62,949 nucleotides of DNA from an uncultured Pelagibacteraceae bacterium (GTDB lineage: Bacteria > Pseudomonadota > Alphaproteobacteria > Pelagibacterales > Pelagibacteraceae). The stretch lies in the NCBI GenBank assembly GCA_902552705.1, contig CACDHZ010000004.1, forward strand, positions 1-62,949. Direction: 5' to 3'. Numbering within the stretch: the stretch's first letter is position 1; each line of letters begins with the position of its first letter. Of this stretch, positions 56,731 to 62,949 are shown piece after piece. The translations under genes were made by a program, and so were the position numbers. The notes below the pieces were generated by a model, which saw only the letters and a list, made by a program, of their open reading frames with translations, was not told the DNA's origin and ran no database searches.

Positions 56731-56783
56731 TTGTAAAATAACAAAATATATTGTAAATTATAATTTACAAAATTTACAAATAG
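56731..56783. promoter_or_regulatory. Palindromic operator array upstream of the RamB-like regulator
   Basis: TTGTAAATTA joined to TAATTTACAA at 56751-56770 is a perfect 20-bp palindrome. TTTACAAA repeats at 56773-56780 and TTGTAAA at 56731-56737. A TATAAT -10-like hexamer (56759-56764) lies at the palindrome's centre, 24 bp before the regulator ATG, so the regulator probably represses itself. Together with 56687-56710 this forms one shared control region. Confidence 0.7.
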
Positions 56784-56788
56784 AAAAT

Positions 56789-58222
56789 ATGAGTCAATTA
56801 GACATAAAAATTGGTCCAAAAATCAAGGCTTTTCGAAGACAATTAGGTTTGCAAGCAAATAAACTTTCAGAAGATCTTGGAATTTCTCCTAGTTATTTAA
56901 ATTTGATTGAAAGTGGAAAAAGAAAAATAGACGGAGATTTATTACTTAAAGTTTGTGAAAAATTAAAAATTGAACTTTCAGATTTAACTTCAAAATCTGA
57001 CATAAATTTAGAAAATACAATATCTGAAATTCTTGATGATAAATTATTTGAAGATTTAGATATTCTAGGACCAGAGGTCAAAGATCTTGTTGGTACTAAC
57101 CCGAAAATTGGTAAGGCGCTAGTTAGGTTAGGTGATATTCTAAAAAAAAAAGATCATGAATTAGTTAATAAAATAGAAAAATTATCTGGCAAAATAGTTG
57201 ATAATAGAAAAAACTCTTTTCCTGGAGAAGTAATTTCTGATTTTCTTCAAGAAAATAAAAATTATTTTCCAAAACTTGAAAATTTTGCCAATAAAGTTTT
57301 TGATAAAATTCAAAAAAATAATAGAACTAGATATATAGCTTTATGTGAGTATCTCAAAACTGAATATTCTATAACAGTCAAAGATATTATTCCTGAGGAA
57401 AATAAACCTTTTTCGAAAATTTTTAATAAAAATAAAAAAGAACTTTTGCTTAGTGATTATAATTCATTAGAAACTAAAAAACTTCACGCAGCTGCACAGA
57501 TAGCTCAAGAAGGTGCTTTAAAAGAAATAAATGATTATCTGTCAAAATTTAGTTTTCCTTCTGAAGAGTCTAAAAGATTAACTCAAGTTGCACTTCTCAA
57601 TTATACAGGTGCTGCTATCTTAATGCCCTATAGACCATTTCATGCAGAATGTAAAAAATTAAAATATGATTTAGAACTTTTACAAAATACTTTTGCAACC
57701 TCATTTGAACAAGTTGCTCATAGAGTGACATGCTTACAAGATCCTAAACTTCCTGGTATTCCATTTCATATGTTAAGAGTCGATATGGCAGGAAATATAT
57801 CTAAAAGATTTTCATTATCTGGAATTGAAATTCCAAGATATGGTGGAGCATGTCCAAGATGGAATGTTTACTCAGCTTTTACTAGACCAGGAGTTATTCA
57901 GGCTGCTGTTAGTAAAATGACCAATGGAGAAAAATATGTTTGTATTGCTAGAACAGTTGAAAAAGGAATTGGTAGATTTGGTAAAGCGAAAAGCATCTTA
58001 TCAATTGGATTAGGTTGTGATGCAAAATATGCAAAAGACTTCGTTTACACTGAAAACTTAAATGTTAGTGATAAGACTGCTGAAATACCAATTGGAGTAT
58101 CTTGTCGAACTTGTGATAGGCTTGATTGTCCACAAAGAGCATTTCCTCCTTTACATAAAAAATTTGACGTAGATATTAATTCTAGAGGTGTGTCAGTTTA
58201 CGTAAATGATAATTCTAATTAA
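56789..58222 (+). CDS. RamB/ScfR-type short-chain fatty acyl transcriptional regulator
   Basis: A 477-residue XRE-family regulator. It has an N-terminal helix-turn-helix (about residues 10-64, containing LGISPSYLNLIESGKRK), a central ImmA/IrrE-like domain and the C-terminal ScfR (former DUF2083) domain ending with CRTCDRLDCPQRAFPP (Cys439, Cys442, Cys447). Relatives in actinobacteria and alphaproteobacteria control acetate or propionate genes, including aceA. Divergent from the aceA cluster over repeated TTTACAAA motifs. Stop codons of this gene and the LysR gene abut directly. Confidence 0.9.
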   Translation: MSQLDIKIGPKIKAFRRQLGLQANKLSEDLGISPSYLNLIESGKRKIDGDLLLKVCEKLKIELSDLTSKSDINLENTISEILDDKLFEDLDILGPEVKDLVGTNPKIGKALVRLGDILKKKDHELVNKIEKLSGKIVDNRKNSFPGEVISDFLQENKNYFPKLENFANKVFDKIQKNNRTRYIALCEYLKTEYSITVKDIIPEENKPFSKIFNKNKKELLLSDYNSLETKKLHAAAQIAQEGALKEINDYLSKFSFPSEESKRLTQVALLNYTGAAILMPYRPFHAECKKLKYDLELLQNTFATSFEQVAHRVTCLQDPKLPGIPFHMLRVDMAGNISKRFSLSGIEIPRYGGACPRWNVYSAFTRPGVIQAAVSKMTNGEKYVCIARTVEKGIGRFGKAKSILSIGLGCDAKYAKDFVYTENLNVSDKTAEIPIGVSCRTCDRLDCPQRAFPPLHKKFDVDINSRGVSVYVNDNSN

Positions 58223-59113
58223 TTAAGTTTTCCAATCACCTATTTTACTAAATATAAAATTTCTAAATGAAGTAATTCTAGCAGTATTTTTTAATGATTG
58301 AGGATATACGAAATGAGCTTCTGTAATTGGGCCTTCTGACTTTGGAAGAACTTTAATTACATTAGTTGAATTTGAAACTAAATATTCAGGTAAAGCCGCC
58401 AGTCCAACACCCGCTTCAACAGCTAATAATAATCCCATAACGCTATTAACTTTCATAATTGATTTTCTTTTCTTTCCATCTTTAATACCAAGTTTAAGTG
58501 CCCAGTCGGGATTATAAACTGGTGATGGAGCGCCTCTTCCAAAAGAGATAAATTTATGTTTATTTAAATCTGCTATTGATTTTGGCATTCCAAATTTTTC
58601 TAAATATTTATTAGATCCATAAATATAATACTTAATATCAACTAATTTTTTTTGTATATAATTAAGCTGTTTTGGTCTTCTCATGAAAATACCTATATCA
58701 GCTTGTCTTGTGCTTAAATCTAATTCCTTATCATCAAAAATTAATTCAATCTCAATTTCAGGATTTAAATTCATGAATTCTTTGATACGTGGTGTTAACC
58801 AGTGAGTTCCAAAGCTTCTCACGGTTGTAATTGTTAACTTTCCACTTGGTTTGTTTTTTTGATCTCCTAATGATGTCTCAACTTCTTTAAGTTTTGTAAT
58901 AACATCATGAGCAGTTTTAAATACATATTCTCCATTTTCAGTCAATGTAAGTCCTCTTGCATGTCTTTCAAAAAGTTGAACTTTGAGATCTTGTTCTAAT
59001 GATTGAATTTGTCTACTTATAGCTGATTGACTTAGATTTAAATTTACAGTCGCATTGGTAAAACTACCAGCTTCTGCTACAGCATGAAAAATTTTTAATC
59101 TGTCCCAATCCAT
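58223..59113 (-). CDS. LysR-family transcriptional regulator
   Basis: A 296-residue LysR-type regulator with an N-terminal winged helix (MDWDRLKIFHAVAEAGSF, then LSQSAISRQIQSLE as recognition region, residues about 1-60) and a periplasmic-binding-like effector domain. It starts at the last base of acuI, so acuI and this gene are cotranscribed. Regulation of acuI or linked carbon genes is possible, but no divergent LysR target is present here. Confidence 0.93.
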   Translation of the reverse strand: MDWDRLKIFHAVAEAGSFTNATVNLNLSQSAISRQIQSLEQDLKVQLFERHARGLTLTENGEYVFKTAHDVITKLKEVETSLGDQKNKPSGKLTITTVRSFGTHWLTPRIKEFMNLNPEIEIELIFDDKELDLSTRQADIGIFMRRPKQLNYIQKKLVDIKYYIYGSNKYLEKFGMPKSIADLNKHKFISFGRGAPSPVYNPDWALKLGIKDGKKRKSIMKVNSVMGLLLAVEAGVGLAALPEYLVSNSTNVIKVLPKSEGPITEAHFVYPQSLKNTARITSFRNFIFSKIGDWKT

Positions 59114-60117
59114 TATTTATTTAAATTTATAATATATCTTCCTGATGTTTCTCCCTTTAACATCTTTGGATAAACGTCAATTACCTCATCTAAATTGATT
59201 TCCTTAATTGATTTCTCGAGAATTTCAAAATCAATTAATTTTCCAACTTCATTCCATAAAAATTGTCTTCTCTTAATTGATGCTGTCACAGAATTAATTC
59301 CCCAGAGTTTTACTCCTCTAATAATAAAAGGCATTACAGTTGTGTTCAACTTTATATCAGCTGCATTACCACACGCTGCTACAATACCTGCATCTTTTGT
59401 TTGTGCTAAAATATTTTCCAATACTTTACCACCGACAGTGTCAACAGCCCCATCCCACAAACCTTTATCTAAAGGTCTTGAGTCTTTGCTTAATTCACTT
59501 GTGTTAATTATATTTTTTGCACCAATAGACTTTAAATACTCTGAATTATTATCTTTTCCAGTAACAGCTGTTACATTACAACCAAGTTTATTTAATATCA
59601 TAACAGCAATACTTCCAACGCCACCTGATGCTCCACTAACGATAACATTTTCAACTTTATCACCTAAAAGTAGTTCTTCTCTTGTAGCCTTAGTTGTGAA
59701 AGAGCACATTAAAGCAGTTAAACCTGCGGTACCTAGGATCATTGATTGTCTTAAATTAATATTTTTTGGTTTTTTAACTAAGAAATCACCATTTACCTTT
59801 GCGTACTGAGAATAACCACCAAAAAAAATTTCTCCGACTCTCCATCCTGTTAAAATAATTTCATCACCAGGTTTAAAATCTTTGTGTTTACTCTCTTCTA
59901 CAATGCCACAGAAATCTATACCAGGAATATGAGGAAACTCTTTTACAAGTCTTGCTCCATTTTTTAAAATTAAAGCATCTTTGTAATTCAACCCAGAATA
60001 TTCAACTTTTACAGTTACATCTCCATGTTTTAAAAAATTTTTTTCAATAGATTTGATTTCCCTAGTAAAACTTTCGCCATCTTGGTTAATTAATAGAGCT
60101 TTAAATTGATCAGACAC
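59113..60117 (-). CDS. acuI: Acryloyl-CoA reductase-like (AcuI/YhdH) MDR oxidoreductase
   Basis: A 334-residue zinc-free medium-chain reductase of the AcuI/YhdH type, reducing acryloyl-CoA to propionyl-CoA with NADPH. Signatures are YSGLNYKDALIL, FPHIPGIDFCGIVEES, ILTGWRVGE and the NADPH-binding loop VSGASGGVGSIA. In marine bacteria this enzyme handles DMSP-derived acrylate. The start is GTG at 60117, 1 bp after folE. A 204-residue open frame lies antisense to it and is treated as a shadow. Confidence 0.85.
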   Translation of the reverse strand: MSDQFKALLINQDGESFTREIKSIEKNFLKHGDVTVKVEYSGLNYKDALILKNGARLVKEFPHIPGIDFCGIVEESKHKDFKPGDEIILTGWRVGEIFFGGYSQYAKVNGDFLVKKPKNINLRQSMILGTAGLTALMCSFTTKATREELLLGDKVENVIVSGASGGVGSIAVMILNKLGCNVTAVTGKDNNSEYLKSIGAKNIINTSELSKDSRPLDKGLWDGAVDTVGGKVLENILAQTKDAGIVAACGNAADIKLNTTVMPFIIRGVKLWGINSVTASIKRRQFLWNEVGKLIDFEILEKSIKEINLDEVIDVYPKMLKGETSGRYIINLNK

Positions 60118-60118
60118 T

Positions 60119-60736
60119 TTATTCTTTTGGTATGCTAATGAATCTTAAATATCTGTTTTGATAACTAAGATCTTCTTTAAATTGACCTAAATAATAATTT
60201 GTTACTGTCGAAGCTTGTTCTTTTTTAATGCCTCGCATTGTCATACACTGATGAGTTGAATCAATAGTCACAGCAACTCCTTTTGCATCTAAAGACTCCA
60301 TTAGTGTATTTGCTATTTGCATAGTTAATCTTTCTTGTGTTTGCAATCTCTTAGAAAAAACTTCTACAACTCTTGCTAATTTACTTAATCCTACTACTCT
60401 CTTTTTAGGAATATAAGCAACATGGGCTTTACCGATAATTGGCGCCATGTGATGTTCACAGTGGCTTTGAACTGAGATATTTTTTTGTACAACCATATCG
60501 TCATAACCATCTACATCACCAAAAGTTTTATCTAAAATTTGATTTGGATTTTCTTTATACCCTTTAAAATATTCTTTAAATGCTTTTACTACTCTTTTTG
60601 GAGTTTCTAACAAGCCTTCTCTATTAGGGTTTTCGCCTATCCAAGTTAAAATTGTTTTGAATGCTTCTTCAGCTTCTTTGTCAGAAACTTTGTTATTATT
60701 TATAGCTTTATTATCTATATCTTTAACTAATTTCAT
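60119..60736 (-). CDS. folE: GTP cyclohydrolase I
   Basis: Converts GTP to dihydroneopterin triphosphate for folate synthesis. The 205-residue protein has the zinc ligands Cys93 and His95/96 in SHCEHHMAP and Cys164 in THQCMTMRG, with VVGLSKLAR and RLQTQERLT as conserved parts. It starts at ATG 60736 without a visible Shine-Dalgarno. The acuI gene follows after 1 bp on the same strand. Confidence 0.97.
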   Translation of the reverse strand: MKLVKDIDNKAINNNKVSDKEAEEAFKTILTWIGENPNREGLLETPKRVVKAFKEYFKGYKENPNQILDKTFGDVDGYDDMVVQKNISVQSHCEHHMAPIIGKAHVAYIPKKRVVGLSKLARVVEVFSKRLQTQERLTMQIANTLMESLDAKGVAVTIDSTHQCMTMRGIKKEQASTVTNYYLGQFKEDLSYQNRYLRFISIPKE

Positions 60737-60812
60737 GGGGTCAGTTTATACAGTAAATCCTTGTTTTTAAAATATTTATTATATTGATTAATATGCTACA
60801 TAATTACCTAAT

Positions 60813-61280
60813 ATGTTTAAAAAAAGAGAAAATATACTTGATATTGAGGAAGGAGACCTGCTTTCTCCTAAATTTGATAATGATGGATTGATTCCAGTCG
60901 TAACTATGTGTTCAAAAACTAAGGATATTTTAATGCATGGATTTATGAATGTTGAAGCACTAAAAAAAACAATTGAAACTAAAGAGGCTCACTATTTTAG
61001 TAGATCTAGACAACAAATTTGGCATAAGGGAAAAACAAGTGGTTTTACTCAAAAAGTTAAAGAAATAAGAATTGATGATGATCAAGATTCAATCTGGTTA
61101 ACAGTAGATATAGGTAATGGATCTAGCTGCCATGTTGGCTATAGATCTTGTTTTTATAGATCTATTCCACTAGGACCAATAAAAAATGGAAGAGAGATTA
61201 AAATGAAATTTGAGGAAAAAGAAAAATCTTTTGATCCAGAAGTTGTTTATAAAGGTCAACCTAATCCAACTAAAATATAA
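60813..61280 (+). CDS. hisI: Phosphoribosyl-AMP cyclohydrolase
   Basis: Third step of histidine synthesis. The 155-residue protein is the stand-alone cyclohydrolase, without the HisE domain. It contains HGFMNVEALKKTIET, YFSRSRQQIWHKGKTSG and the metal-binding Cys pair in CHVGYRSCFYR (near residues 108-118). It is divergent from folE over 76 bp. The DUF2237 gene follows with no gap. Confidence 0.95.
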   Translation: MFKKRENILDIEEGDLLSPKFDNDGLIPVVTMCSKTKDILMHGFMNVEALKKTIETKEAHYFSRSRQQIWHKGKTSGFTQKVKEIRIDDDQDSIWLTVDIGNGSSCHVGYRSCFYRSIPLGPIKNGREIKMKFEEKEKSFDPEVVYKGQPNPTKI

Positions 61281-61655
61281 ATGCCAGATAAACAGAAAAA
61301 TGTTTTAGGTGAAGATTTAGAGTTATGTTCGAATGAACCAATAACTGGATGGTATCGTGATGGTTGTTGCAGTACAGATGAAAATGATCATGGTGTTCAT
61401 ACCGTATGTGCAAAGGTTACGACAGAATTTTTAGAATGGTGTAAAGAAGCTGGCAATGATTTGATTACTCCTCATCCAGAATTTGGTTTTCCAGGATTAA
61501 AAGATGGTGATGGTTGGTGTGTTTGTGCTAGCTGGTATGCTAAAGCTGTTGATGCAGGTAAAAGCTGTCCTGTTTACTTAAAAAGAACACATGAAAAAAC
61601 TCTGAAACTTATTCCTATTGAAATCTTAAAAAAAAATGCAATTGATCTATCTTAA
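61281..61655 (+). CDS. DUF2237 family protein
   Basis: A 124-residue protein of the DUF2237 family, function unknown. It is Cys-rich: GWYRDGCCSTDENDHGVHTVCA in the first third (pieces GWYRDGCC and HGVHTVCA), WCVCASW, and CPVYLKRTH near the C-terminus. The clustered Cys/His suggest metal or redox function, but that is inference. The ATG directly follows the hisI stop codon. Confidence 0.82.
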   Translation: MPDKQKNVLGEDLELCSNEPITGWYRDGCCSTDENDHGVHTVCAKVTTEFLEWCKEAGNDLITPHPEFGFPGLKDGDGWCVCASWYAKAVDAGKSCPVYLKRTHEKTLKLIPIEILKKNAIDLS

Positions 61656-61673
61656 TTAAAAATAATTTATCTT

Positions 61674-62525
61674 TTAAGTTTTTTTTCTTACCAAATAAAC
61701 AAAAACCAATGAAGTTGTCATCATAATTAATGCATAAGCTGCTGTTGGTACCATGTATGTCATATTCTGACCAAATAATTGTATTCCAACAAAAACTGCT
61801 AAAGTTCCATTTTGGAGTCCGCATTCTAAAGATATACATCTTCTTTGGGCAACTCCAGTTGCAAAAAACTTAGCAACATAAAAACCTACAATCATCATTA
61901 TAACATTTAAGCTAAAAGCCACTACTCCAGCTTTAGTCAAAAACATTACAATACTATCCCATTCTTCAACATAGATAGCTACAAAAACAATTACGAACAA
62001 CACAATAGATGTTCTATTAATAATTTTAATATTGTTTAGAATGAAATTATCTGCAAATCTTCTAACAATCATTCCAATTAATACTGGTAATGTTACAACA
62101 AAAAACATTTTTAATGATATTCCAAGCATTGAAATTTCTTTTTCAACATAAGTAATATCAAATAAATCAATAGATAAAAAAACTATATAAGGAACAGATA
62201 CAATACTTATCAAACTTGAGAAAGCTGTAAGAGAAATTGAAAGTGCTACATCTCCATCCGCAAATTTTGTTAAAATATTTGAAGTTACACCACCAGGTGC
62301 TGCAGCTATTAACATTACACCTAATGCTAATTCTACTGGAGTTCTTAAAATAATTATCAACAAATAACCAATAACTGGAAGTACTACTAATTGACAAATC
62401 AATCCTACAAAAAATTCTTTAGGATGATTAAATACTCTAGTAAAATCTTTAACTGTTAAAGATGCACCAAGTCCTAGCATAATTAACGCAAGAGCTATTG
62501 GTGCAATTGTTGTTACTATTTCCAT
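61674..62525 (-). CDS. BASS family (bile acid:sodium symporter-like) transporter
   Basis: A 283-residue membrane protein with about nine to ten hydrophobic segments. Family signatures include IAPIALALIMLGLGASLTVKDF at the N-terminus, ELALGVMLIAAAPGGVTSNILTKFADGD and the C-terminal CISLECGLQNGTLAVFVG (shown split at 62290-62330 and 61800-61850). BASS transporters move organic anions, often with sodium; the substrate is unknown, and bile acids are unlikely in a marine bacterium. Confidence 0.9.
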   Translation of the reverse strand: MEIVTTIAPIALALIMLGLGASLTVKDFTRVFNHPKEFFVGLICQLVVLPVIGYLLIIILRTPVELALGVMLIAAAPGGVTSNILTKFADGDVALSISLTAFSSLISIVSVPYIVFLSIDLFDITYVEKEISMLGISLKMFFVVTLPVLIGMIVRRFADNFILNNIKIINRTSIVLFVIVFVAIYVEEWDSIVMFLTKAGVVAFSLNVIMMIVGFYVAKFFATGVAQRRCISLECGLQNGTLAVFVGIQLFGQNMTYMVPTAAYALIMMTTSLVFVYLVRKKT

Positions 62526-62591
62526 TTATCTACCCCTGATCATTCTATAATAGTAGATTTAATATTAAATAAAAGGTTAAAGAATTATTTA

Positions 62592-62616
62592 TAATTAAGT
62601 TTTTTAAGCTTAATTA
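62592..62616 (-). terminator. Possible hairpin at the end of the right-edge regulator gene
   Basis: TAATTAAG (62592-62599) pairs with CTTAATTA (62609-62616) around a 9-nt loop, spanning the stop codon of the regulator gene at 62610. There is no clear U-run on the minus strand, so this is only a weak terminator candidate. Confidence 0.25.
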
Positions 62617-62949
62617 TTAGTTTTTTGTGATAAATATAAATTATAAAATTTGGAACAAAATGTAGCTAAATTAATAAATACATTCTTTTGTGCTGCAACT
62701 AATATTTTTTTATTACCTCTTACAGTGTAATGCTTTTTTTGATCCATTTTAATAAAATTTCCTTTAACTAATTTTTTTAATTTTCTTATAACTGTAGGTC
62801 TTGGGATACCAGAAATATCAGAAATAGACATTGCATTAACCCCTTGAATTGAATTTTCACTTTTGTCAAAAAAAAATTTATCTAAAAAATACTCTTTACT
62901 CATTGCAAGTTTATTATCACTTTGACTATTTAAAAATTGATTCACTATA
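62610..62949 (-). CDS. Winged-helix transcriptional regulator (partial, C-terminal part)
   Basis: The reading frame runs open from the right edge to the stop at 62610, so only a C-terminal piece of about 112 codons is seen. It contains a winged-helix motif, SISDISGIPRPTVIRKLKKL, typical of MarR/IclR-like helix-turn-helix proteins with Lys-rich recognition helix, and a short C-terminal tail. A GTG at 62945 could serve as start, but the frame stays open beyond it, and a helix-turn-helix in mid-protein suggests the start lies outside. Effector unknown. Confidence 0.6.
   Translation of the reverse strand, partial: IVNQFLNSQSDNKLAMSKEYFLDKFFFDKSENSIQGVNAMSISDISGIPRPTVIRKLKKLVKGNFIKMDQKKHYTVRGNKKILVAAQKNVFINLATFCSKFYNLYLSQKTNN

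Noticed and set aside
59195..59809. A 204-residue open frame on the plus strand antisense to acuI
   Set aside because: It lies wholly inside the well-conserved acuI gene, has no ribosome-binding site and a low-complexity, Ser/Pro-rich composition typical of an antisense shadow.
1..62949. CRISPR arrays, insertion sequences, prophage or other mobile DNA
   Set aside because: No regularly spaced repeats, transposase-like proteins, terminal inverted repeats or atypical composition islands were seen.

Overview
This window is a gene-dense, very AT-rich stretch of an alphaproteobacterial chromosome that most resembles the SAR11 clade (Candidatus Pelagibacter). The grounds are the base composition, 0-80 bp intergenic gaps, many 1-17 bp gene overlaps, the absence of mobile elements, and gene orders such as nuoA-N followed by birA-coaX-rnj-proS-lol-dnaE and purB-C-S-Q-L-bolA-grxD. 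The species assignment is inference from these traits and protein character; no database was searched.

Layout. (1) 1-22875, minus strand: one long unidirectional run. It starts with all 14 complex I genes (nuoA to nuoN), then biotin ligase, type III pantothenate kinase, RNase J, prolyl-tRNA synthetase, the lipoprotein-release ABC transporter and the N-terminal 925 codons of dnaE, which leaves the window at its left edge. (2) 22961-23126: tRNA-Asp(GTC) and tRNA-Val(TAC), minus strand, behind a good sigma70-type promoter. (3) 23243-25755, minus: a membrane-anchored sugar dehydrogenase-like protein, a gamma-glutamylcyclotransferase-like protein and a CinA-type molybdopterin-binding-fold protein. 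(4) 25776-33000, plus: sfsA, map, the purine genes purB-purC-purS-purQ-purL, then bolA and a monothiol glutaredoxin. (5) 33005-42882, minus: acyltransferase-only GlmU, GlmS, class II DAHP synthase, NAD synthetase, CysS, citramalate synthase, a DUF1989 protein, a TrmJ-like methyltransferase and ribosomal protein S4. (6) 42954-47214, plus: a Gph-like phosphatase and a methylcitrate-cycle operon prpD-prpB-prpC. (7) 47227-49708: ETHE1-like persulfide dioxygenase, divergent 1-Cys peroxiredoxin, a SAM methyltransferase and a periplasmic thioredoxin-like protein. (8) 49715-54716, minus: AzlCD amino-acid exporter and a ferric-iron ABC transporter with two Fur-box-like elements at its promoter, a 64-residue Cys-motif protein and a large intercistronic hairpin. 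(9) 54821-58222: small membrane protein, isocitrate lyase, an unlisted 53-residue ORF and a divergent RamB/ScfR-type regulator separated by repeated TTTACAAA operators. (10) 58223-62949: LysR regulator, AcuI-type acryloyl-CoA reductase, folE, hisI, a DUF2237 protein, a BASS-family transporter and a truncated winged-helix regulator at the right edge.

How the genes work together. Complex I supplies respiratory energy. Central carbon genes are set for small organic acids: glyoxylate bypass (aceA with its own regulator), propionyl-CoA disposal (prpDBC) and acryloyl-CoA reduction (acuI), a combination that fits marine C2/C3 and DMSP-derived carbon. Biosynthesis is covered by purine, isoleucine (citramalate), aromatic, NAD, folate/GTP and amino-sugar genes. 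Iron uptake appears to be Fur-type regulated.

No gene-free stretch exceeds 300 bases except 22876-23242, which holds the two tRNAs and their promoter. I see no CRISPR array, insertion sequence, phage genes, rRNA or replication origin. The most interesting new signals are regulatory: a 20-bp stem-loop before the iron permease gene whose loop is complementary to that gene's Shine-Dalgarno; a duplicated palindromic operator array between the aceA cluster and its regulator; a 20-bp divergent promoter (cinA/sfsA) that appears to yield leaderless mRNA; and two small uncharacterised proteins.
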